A DNA stretch of 9,238 bases from Alphaproteobacteria bacterium (GTDB lineage Bacteria > Pseudomonadota > Alphaproteobacteria > Sphingomonadales > Sphingomonadaceae): NCBI GenBank assembly GCA_016650315.1, contig JAENVZ010000024.1, positions 1 to 9,238 of the forward strand. Direction: 5' to 3'. The position numbers and the translations under genes are program-made. Below the pieces are notes generated by a model, which saw only the letters and a list, made by a program, of their open reading frames with translations, was not told the origin of the DNA and searched no databases. The stretch's first letter is position 1; each line of letters begins with the position of its first letter. Below, piece after piece: positions 4,556-9,238 of this stretch.

Positions 4556-4873
4556 ATGGAAACAAATAAACTCATGCTGGAAGCCATTGCGCTTCGTAAA
4601 GCCATCGTCGCCACCTACAACCGAATGGTTGTCACGCTGGCTCCGCATATCCTGTATACCCGGCATGGCGAGCTGTATCTTGATGCGGTTACAATCAAGC
4701 GAGACGGTCAACCACCACGCGAGATCAAGCTTGGCGCTTTCAAGGTTGCAGGATTGACCGAACTGGCGTTGACCAATCAGACGTTCGAGCCTGCCCGGTT
4801 TTTTGATCCAGGCGATCCCAAATATGCCGCAGCGACTTTGTTCTTTGTCGAAAAACAGTCGTCGGCCGGCTAG
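4556..4873 (+). CDS. Conserved small protein resembling a WYL-type domain (105 residues)
   Basis: The product METNKLMLEAIALRKAIVAT... has an N-terminal helix, then YNRMVVTLAPHILYTRHGELYLDAVTI, a run of alternating hydrophobic residues typical of a small beta-barrel, then PREIKLGAFKVAGLTEL and a C-terminal FEPARFFDPGDPKYAAATLFFVE. The 'build/repel, then APHILY..R.GELYLDAV' layout resembles the WYL ligand-sensing domain without the usual HTH partner. Proteins of this size occur in sphingomonads as WYL-domain or hypothetical proteins. No catalytic residues are evident; a sensing or nucleic-acid-linked role is inference. The ATG at 4535 would add seven residues; neither start has a strong Shine-Dalgarno sequence. 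The stop lies only 7 bases from the stop of the convergent chorismate mutase gene. Confidence 0.8.
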   Translation: METNKLMLEAIALRKAIVATYNRMVVTLAPHILYTRHGELYLDAVTIKRDGQPPREIKLGAFKVAGLTELALTNQTFEPARFFDPGDPKYAAATLFFVEKQSSAG

Positions 4874-4880
4874 GTTTTAG

Positions 4881-5159
4881 CTATTTTTCCTGCATTCCTT
4901 GATGGTGCCGGATCACTTCATCGATGATGAAGCGCAGGAATTTTTCACTGAATTCAGGGTCGAGATGGGCGTCCATCGCCAATTGGCGGAGCCGGGCGAT
5001 TTGATTTTCCTCACGCGCCGGGTCTGCGGGGGGCAGGGCATGTGCGGCCTTGTACTGGCCGACCGCCTGGGTGATCTTGAAACGCTCCGCCAGCATGAAG
5101 ACAAGGGCGGCGTCAATGTTGTCGATGCTTTCCCGATAGCGTTGCAGCGTCTCATCCAT
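4881..5159 (-). CDS. Monofunctional AroQ-class chorismate mutase
   Basis: The enzyme converts chorismate to prephenate, the first committed step to phenylalanine and tyrosine, in the cytoplasm. The 92-residue all-helical product aligns with the AroQ fold of the E. coli P-protein. Arg9, Arg26, Lys37, Asp46, Arg49 and Glu50 correspond to E. coli Arg11, Arg28, Lys39, Asp48, Arg51 and Glu52. The position of Gln88 is taken by His86, with Gln87 next to it. The start is set at MDETLQRYRE because AAGGGA precedes it by 8 bases and the upstream extension of 18 residues is basic and unlike the family. There is no signal peptide, so it is not the secreted *AroQ type. It is divergent from the polyprenyl synthase gene across a 102-bp region with an inverted repeat. 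The isochorismate pyruvate-lyase (PchB) alternative is less likely, as no siderophore genes are near. Confidence 0.93.
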   Translation of the reverse strand: MDETLQRYRESIDNIDAALVFMLAERFKITQAVGQYKAAHALPPADPAREENQIARLRQLAMDAHLDPEFSEKFLRFIIDEVIRHHQGMQEK

Positions 5160-5207
5160 TGTCCGATTCCCTTTTCTATCGCGGCTTTTTGCGGAGATTG
5201 AGGTGTC

Positions 5208-5229
5208 AGGCAAGCTATTATGCTTGCCT
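5208..5229. promoter_or_regulatory. Perfect 8-bp inverted repeat between divergent chorismate mutase and ispB genes
   Basis: AGGCAAGC (5208-5215) and GCTTGCCT (5222-5229) are perfect complements separated by TATTAT, which itself resembles a -10 element. The site lies 33-54 bases upstream of the ispB ATG and 49-70 bases upstream of the chorismate mutase ATG. It may be an operator or a leader hairpin of ispB. No T-run follows on either strand, so a terminator is unlikely. Confidence 0.5.
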
Positions 5230-5261
5230 TATCGTGCGGTGATCGCCACATCGCAGAACAT

Positions 5262-6275
5262 ATGACCGCCACTATTCATCGCCTTCACAACGGCGCCGCG
5301 CCGTCGCTCGAACCCATGATGTCGCTTGTCGCCGACGATATGAATGCCGTCAACAGCGTCATTCTGGAGCGCATGCAGTCGAAAATCCCTTTGATTCCAG
5401 AACTTGCCGGACATTTGATTGCGGGCGGAGGCAAGAGGATGCGACCGATGCTGACGCTCGCTTGCGCCCGGTTGCTCGACTATCCGGGGACACGCCATCA
5501 CAAACTGGCCGCCGCCGTCGAATTCATTCATACAGCGACTCTGCTTCACGATGACGTTGTCGATGGATCGGGGATGCGTCGGGGGCGCAAGACAGCGAAC
5601 ATCATTTGGGGCAACAGCGCCAGTGTGCTTGTAGGCGACTTCCTGTTCAGCCGTTCCTTCGAACTGATGGTCGAGGATGGTTCGCTGAAGGTATTGCGTA
5701 TTCTTTCCAACGCCTCGGCGGTAATTGCGGAGGGAGAAGTCAATCAGTTGACGGCCCAGCGCCGCATTGACACCGACGAAGAACATTATCTCGAAATAAT
5801 CGGGGCCAAGACCGCCGCGCTGTTTGCCGCTGCCTGCCGCATTGCCGCTGTTGTTGCCGAATGCGATGAGACGCAGGAACAGGCGTTTGATACCTATGGC
5901 CGTAATCTTGGTATTGCTTTCCAGCTTGTCGATGACGCTATCGATTATGCGTCGGACCAAAAAACCATGGGCAAGGATGCAGGCGACGATTTCCGCGACG
6001 GCAAGGTGACCTTGCCAGTCATTCTGGCGTTCGCACGCGGCGATGATGAGGAAAAGCAGTTCTGGCGTCAGGCGATCGCCGGGCATCGCACCAGCGATGA
6101 AGACCTGGCTCATGCGACGTCCCTGCTGGAAAAATCCGGCGCCATCGCCGACACGCTGGCCCGCGCGCGGCATTATGGCCAGCGGGCTATTGACGCACTG
6201 GGCAGTTTTGCAGGTGGTCAGGCCAAGGCCGCCCTAGTCGAAGCGGTCGAATTTGCGATAGCCCGAGCCTTCTGA
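5262..6275 (+). CDS. ispB: Long-chain polyprenyl diphosphate synthase (octaprenyl/decaprenyl type)
   Basis: The enzyme extends farnesyl/geranyl diphosphate with isopentenyl diphosphate units to make the ubiquinone side chain. With the start at 5262 the product has 337 residues, normal for the family. Visible motifs are GGGKRMRP (55-62, IPP binding), the first Asp-rich motif DDVVD (97-101), GAKTA around Lys184, and the second Asp-rich motif DDAID (224-228), followed by KD and DGKVTLPVI (246-254). The fifth residue before the first motif is Ala92, a small side chain that leaves the elongation tunnel open, as in long-chain synthases. Sphingomonads carry ubiquinone-10, so decaprenyl is the likely product, though chain length is not provable here. 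An ATG at 5220 is rejected because it sits within the inverted repeat and adds unconserved residues. The Shine-Dalgarno sequence at 5262 is weak. hrpB follows after 46 bases on the same strand. Confidence 0.95.
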   Translation: MTATIHRLHNGAAPSLEPMMSLVADDMNAVNSVILERMQSKIPLIPELAGHLIAGGGKRMRPMLTLACARLLDYPGTRHHKLAAAVEFIHTATLLHDDVVDGSGMRRGRKTANIIWGNSASVLVGDFLFSRSFELMVEDGSLKVLRILSNASAVIAEGEVNQLTAQRRIDTDEEHYLEIIGAKTAALFAAACRIAAVVAECDETQEQAFDTYGRNLGIAFQLVDDAIDYASDQKTMGKDAGDDFRDGKVTLPVILAFARGDDEEKQFWRQAIAGHRTSDEDLAHATSLLEKSGAIADTLARARHYGQRAIDALGSFAGGQAKAALVEAVEFAIARAF

Positions 6276-6321
6276 ATTTGAGAACGCAATAACGGGGTCA
6301 GCATGAAGATATGGGATCTAT

Positions 6322-8769
6322 GTGAGCGAACCTCTCCCCATATACGCTGTTCTGCCGGACCTGCTCAAGGCGTTGGGTGCTAACAGCAATGCTGTCCTTG
6401 TTGCGCCACCGGGGGCTGGCAAGACTACGGCAGTAGCGCCTGCGTTATTGAACGAAGTCTGGTGCACTGGTCAAATCCTGCTGCTCTCCCCCCGCCGCCT
6501 CGCCGCGCGTGCCGCCGCTGAACGGATGGCGCAGCTTGCCAGCGAACAGGCAGGCCAGACGATTGGCTATGCCACGCGGATGGACAGCAAGGCGTCGGCT
6601 AAAACCCGCATATTGGTTCTTACTGAAGGCATTTTCCGCAATCGTATTCAAGACGACCCGGAATTGGCGGGCGTTTCTGCGGTCCTGTTCGACGAAGTGC
6701 ATGAACGTAGCCTCGATACGGACTTTGGCCTTGCGCTTGCGCTGGATGTGCAAAAGGCGTTGCGTCCTGACCTGCGCTTGCTTGCAATGTCGGCGACGCT
6801 GGATGGAGCACGCTTTGCGACGTTGATGAACGATGCGCCGGTGATCGAAAGCGAGGGCCGTTCCTGGCCACTCGAACTGCGTCATATTGGCCGGACTGCG
6901 GAGCGGCGGATAGAAGACGACATGGCCGCCGCCATTCGCCGCGCGCTGGATGAGGAGATAGGCGACCTGCTTGCCTTCCTGCCCGGCGTGGCGGAAATTG
7001 AACGGACTGCCGAACGGCTTGATGGCCTTTCCCGTAACATTGTGATCCATCCGCTTCACGGTTCGCTTGACCCGGCTGCCCAGCGTGCCGTCCTGCGTAC
7101 TGCCGACCCCGGAATGCGCAAGGTCATCCTTGCCACCAGCATTGCCGAAACCAGCCTGACGATCGAGGGCGTGCGCATTGTCATCGACAGCGGCCTTGCC
7201 CGCCGGCCACGTTATGACCGCGCCGCTGGCCTGACCCGGCTGGTGACGGAAAAAGCCAGTCAGGCCGCTGCAACCCAACGGGCGGGGCGCGCTGCACGGC
7301 AGGGGGCAGGGGTCGCCTATCGCTTGTGGGAAGCGGCCGCGACCAGCGGTATGCCGCCCTATGACCCGCCCGCCATATTGGAAAGCGACCTGTCCGCGCT
7401 GTTGCTGGATTGCGCGCAATGGGGGCTGATTGATCCTGCGGCGCTGCAATGGATCGATCCGCCGCCTGACGCTGCCGTACAGGAGGCGCGCAGCCGTCTT
7501 CGCTCGCTCGAAGCGCTGGATGATGAGGGGCGTATTACCCCACACGGCAAAGCCATTTCGCGCTTGCCGCTAGAGCCAAGGCTGGCGCATATGCTGGTCC
7601 GTGCGGGGGAGATGAGCCTTGGCAGGGTTTCGGCCCAGGTCGCGGTGTTGCTGACGGAACGCGGCCTTGGCGGGAACGACGCGGATCTGTCGCAACGCTT
7701 GGTCCGATGGCGGCGAGAGAGTGGCAAACGTGCCGAGGCGGGCCGGGGATTGGCGAAGCGTTGGGAAGCCCTCGTTGCTCGACAATCCCAGGATGATGGG
7801 GAAGAGGCCATAGGCATCTGCCTCGCCCTCGCATTTCCCGACCGTGTGTCTAAACGCCGCAATGGCGATGGCGCGGACTGGATCAGCGTTGGCGGGCGTG
7901 CTTTCAGGCTTGATCCGACATCACCCCTTGCCCGCGAAACATGGCTGGCGGTGGGAGAGGTGCAGGGTCGAGCATCTGGCGCACGTATATTATCTGCGGC
8001 TCCTATCGCCGAAGCATCGGTGGTCCGGCTGTTTTCCGATCGTATTGATGATAGGCGTACCGTCCGATTCCGTTCGGACATCAATGCGGTAGAGGCGCTG
8101 CGCGAACGGCGGCTGGGTGCGATCCGGCTTGCAAGCGGCCCCGATGACAGTCCCGATCCGACAGCGGTTGCGGATGTATTGCTGAACGGGGTCAGGGCAG
8201 GGGGACTTGATCTGTTGCCATGGTCTGAAAATGCCCGTTCGCTTCGGACCCGCGCCGCCTTTGCGGGTCGGGATGAACTGAACGATAAAGCGCTGATCGC
8301 GCGGATGGACGAATGGCTTCCGCCGCTGCTTGCAGGAAAAAGGCGGCTTTCGAGTGTAGATCCCTCCGCGCTTTCGGGAGTGCTGGAGGCTGTCATCGGC
8401 TGGGATGTCAAACAGCAGATCGACCGCCTTGCCCCACCTGAATTTATTTCTCCGGCGGGCAGCCATCATGCCATTGATTATGATGCGGAAGGTGGTCCCA
8501 GGGTAGAACTTCGCGTTCAGGCGCTATTCGGTCTTGCCGAACATCCTTGCATTGGCAGCAAGCGCATTCCGCTGGTGCTCAGCCTTACCTCGCCCGCAGG
8601 TCGCTCGATTCAGACGACACGCGACCTGCCCGGTTTCTGGGCGGGAAGCTGGGCGGCGATGGCAAAGGAAATGCGTGGCCGCTATCCACGGCACCCCTGG
8701 CCGGATAACCCTGCGGCGGCCAGCGCGACATTGCGAACGAAAAGGGCCGATGCTCGCGTGAAGCCTTGA
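6322..8769 (+). CDS. hrpB: ATP-dependent RNA helicase HrpB (DEAH-type)
   Basis: The 815-residue product matches the full length of bacterial HrpB. Helicase motifs in order: Walker A APPGAGKT (28-35); motif Ia SPRRLAARAAAERM (56-69); DEVH (124-127); SAT (157-159); motif IV region LLAFLPGVAEIE (216-227); motif V TSIAETSLT (272-280); motif VI QRAGRAAR (319-326). The helicase-associated region follows, then the HrpB-specific C-terminal domain ending in RYPRHPWPDNPAAA. It is a cytoplasmic SF2 helicase; the E. coli protein is a non-essential helicase of poorly defined role, and in some bacteria HrpB affects mRNA processing or adherence. The start is GTG at 6322, with GGGA five bases upstream. ATGs at 6303 and 6311 are out of frame. 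It lies 46 bases behind ispB and 53 bases ahead of the complex I subunit gene, so the three may share a transcript. The reading frame is intact. Confidence 0.96.
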   Translation: MSEPLPIYAVLPDLLKALGANSNAVLVAPPGAGKTTAVAPALLNEVWCTGQILLLSPRRLAARAAAERMAQLASEQAGQTIGYATRMDSKASAKTRILVLTEGIFRNRIQDDPELAGVSAVLFDEVHERSLDTDFGLALALDVQKALRPDLRLLAMSATLDGARFATLMNDAPVIESEGRSWPLELRHIGRTAERRIEDDMAAAIRRALDEEIGDLLAFLPGVAEIERTAERLDGLSRNIVIHPLHGSLDPAAQRAVLRTADPGMRKVILATSIAETSLTIEGVRIVIDSGLARRPRYDRAAGLTRLVTEKASQAAATQRAGRAARQGAGVAYRLWEAAATSGMPPYDPPAILESDLSALLLDCAQWGLIDPAALQWIDPPPDAAVQEARSRLRSLEALDDEGRITPHGKAISRLPLEPRLAHMLVRAGEMSLGRVSAQVAVLLTERGLGGNDADLSQRLVRWRRESGKRAEAGRGLAKRWEALVARQSQDDGEEAIGICLALAFPDRVSKRRNGDGADWISVGGRAFRLDPTSPLARETWLAVGEVQGRASGARILSAAPIAEASVVRLFSDRIDDRRTVRFRSDINAVEALRERRLGAIRLASGPDDSPDPTAVADVLLNGVRAGGLDLLPWSENARSLRTRAAFAGRDELNDKALIARMDEWLPPLLAGKRRLSSVDPSALSGVLEAVIGWDVKQQIDRLAPPEFISPAGSHHAIDYDAEGGPRVELRVQALFGLAEHPCIGSKRIPLVLSLTSPAGRSIQTTRDLPGFWAGSWAAMAKEMRGRYPRHPWPDNPAAASATLRTKRADARVKP

Positions 8770-8822
8770 CGACTCCTGCCGATTTGGGCATCGGAACGAA
8801 CAGTATTTTGAGTGGAGCGACC

Positions 8823-9101
8823 ATGTCCGCACGTATTTACCAAAAGCCCAAGAATGCGATGCAATCGGGCCGCGCGCTGACAAGCACTTGGATGCTGGAA
8901 TTCGAACCTTCCGAAGCGCAAAAGCCTGATCCGTTGACTGGTTGGGCTGGGTCGGGCGATACGCGTCGTCAAGTGAAACTGACGTTCCCGACGCTTGATG
9001 CGGCAACGTCCTATGCGATGCGTGAAGGCATCGCCTATCATGTCGTGCCCGCACCCGGACGGATATTGAAGCTTCAGACCTACGCCGACAATTTCCGTTA
9101 G
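8823..9101 (+). CDS. NDUFS4-like accessory subunit of respiratory complex I (ETC complex I subunit)
   Basis: The 92-residue product starts MSARIYQKPKNAMQSGRA and ends KLQTYADNFR. It carries the family hallmarks: ARIY.P.KNAMQSG, W.LEFE, DPLTGW.GSGDTR.Q, and a final YADNFR. It corresponds to the alphaproteobacterial homologue of the mitochondrial 18-kDa (AQDQ/NDUFS4) subunit, which binds the peripheral arm of NADH:ubiquinone oxidoreductase near the NADH-oxidising module. It has no signal peptide or membrane helix, consistent with the cytoplasmic arm. The start is fixed by GGAG five bases upstream; an in-frame extension back to 8766 overlaps hrpB and is not conserved. The gene lies away from any nuo operon, as is usual for this subunit in alphaproteobacteria. 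Electron flow to ubiquinone ties it loosely to ispB two genes upstream. Confidence 0.95.
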   Translation: MSARIYQKPKNAMQSGRALTSTWMLEFEPSEAQKPDPLTGWAGSGDTRRQVKLTFPTLDAATSYAMREGIAYHVVPAPGRILKLQTYADNFR

Positions 9102-9129
9102 AGCGGGATGACTTTAGGTTGACTCACTT

Positions 9130-9238
9130 CCGTTCGTGTCGAGCCCTTCGACTGCCTGCAAGGCAGGCGCTCAGGATAAACTTCAGCCTTTGGCTGAAGT
9201 CGAGACACGTTAGCGCCAAGCCAGCATCCCTCGACTTC
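9130..9238 (+). repeat. Dispersed palindromic repeat, copy 2 (cut by window end)
   Basis: The reverse complement of 9130-9220 is identical to 1136-1226 over 91 bases. After 6 differing bases, TCCCTCGACTTC (9227-9238) again matches copy 1. The match probably continues past the edge, since copy 1 has 11 more bases of core repeat. It contains the same two hairpins (9-bp stem at 9180-9200 and 6-bp stem at 9154-9168). It starts 28 bases after the stop of the NDUFS4-like gene. It holds no reading frame. Confidence 0.9.

Noticed and set aside
4852..4878. Possible bidirectional terminator between the convergent WYL-like and chorismate mutase genes
   Set aside because: Only a 5-bp A/T-rich plus 4-bp stem with a bulge, overlapping the coding end; not distinguishable from chance.
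5229..6173. Long open frame (314 codons) on the minus strand opposite ispB
   Set aside because: It is a shadow of the clearly conserved polyprenyl synthase frame; its composition is not protein-like and it has no ribosome-binding site.
6445..8411. Long minus-strand open frames (366 and 350 codons) opposite hrpB
   Set aside because: They arise from the codon bias of the high-GC hrpB gene; the translated sequences are Arg/Ser/Pro-rich with no domain, and hrpB is intact on the other strand.
1..9238. CRISPR array, transposase, toxin-antitoxin or phage-defence genes
   Set aside because: No regularly spaced direct repeats and no matching protein motifs were seen on either strand.

Overview
This window looks like chromosomal DNA from an alphaproteobacterium, most probably a member of the Sphingomonadaceae (Sphingobium/Sphingomonas type). 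The reasons are the protein set (a DUF6481-type charged coiled-coil protein, a DUF6771-like small protein, a long-chain polyprenyl diphosphate synthase typical of ubiquinone-10 producers, HrpB, and an NDUFS4-like complex I accessory subunit) and the dispersed 'CCTGAGCGAAGTCGAAGG'-type repeats that are common in sphingomonad genomes. The assignment comes from pattern recognition, not a database search.

Layout, left to right. Bases 2-730 hold the 3' end of a lipoprotein gene, followed by a tRNA-Gln(CUG) gene with its own promoter. Bases 1107-1226 hold a structured dispersed repeat. A minus-strand block follows (read from right to left): a DUF1993 protein, a CspA-type cold-shock protein, a DUF6481 protein and a 51-residue small protein that ends just before the repeat. 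Bases 3256-3959 carry two small plus-strand genes: an exported Arg/Tyr/Asp-rich protein with a glycine-zipper-like segment, and a DUF6771-like protein.

Bases 3960-4555 contain no convincing protein gene. They do contain a well-formed transcription unit for an apparent non-coding RNA: a TTGAGC-N17-TATAAA promoter, about 147 nt of foldable sequence, and a long GC-rich hairpin followed by five T. A second foldable segment lies directly behind it, preceded by a perfect TATAAT. I do not recognise either as a known RNA family; this is the most interesting part of the window.

Bases 4556-6275 hold a small WYL-like conserved protein that converges on an AroQ-type chorismate mutase, and then the divergently transcribed polyprenyl diphosphate synthase (ispB type). 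The two divergent genes share a 102-bp intergenic region with an 8-bp perfect inverted repeat. hrpB and the NDUFS4-like gene follow on the same strand with short gaps and may be co-transcribed. The window ends inside a second, inverted copy of the same dispersed repeat.

Functionally this is a housekeeping neighbourhood: aromatic amino acid synthesis (chorismate mutase), the ubiquinone side chain (ispB), respiratory complex I (NDUFS4-like), RNA helicase activity (HrpB), cold/stress response (Csp) and translation (tRNA-Gln). No mobile element with a transposase, no CRISPR array and no toxin/antitoxin or defence system could be seen.
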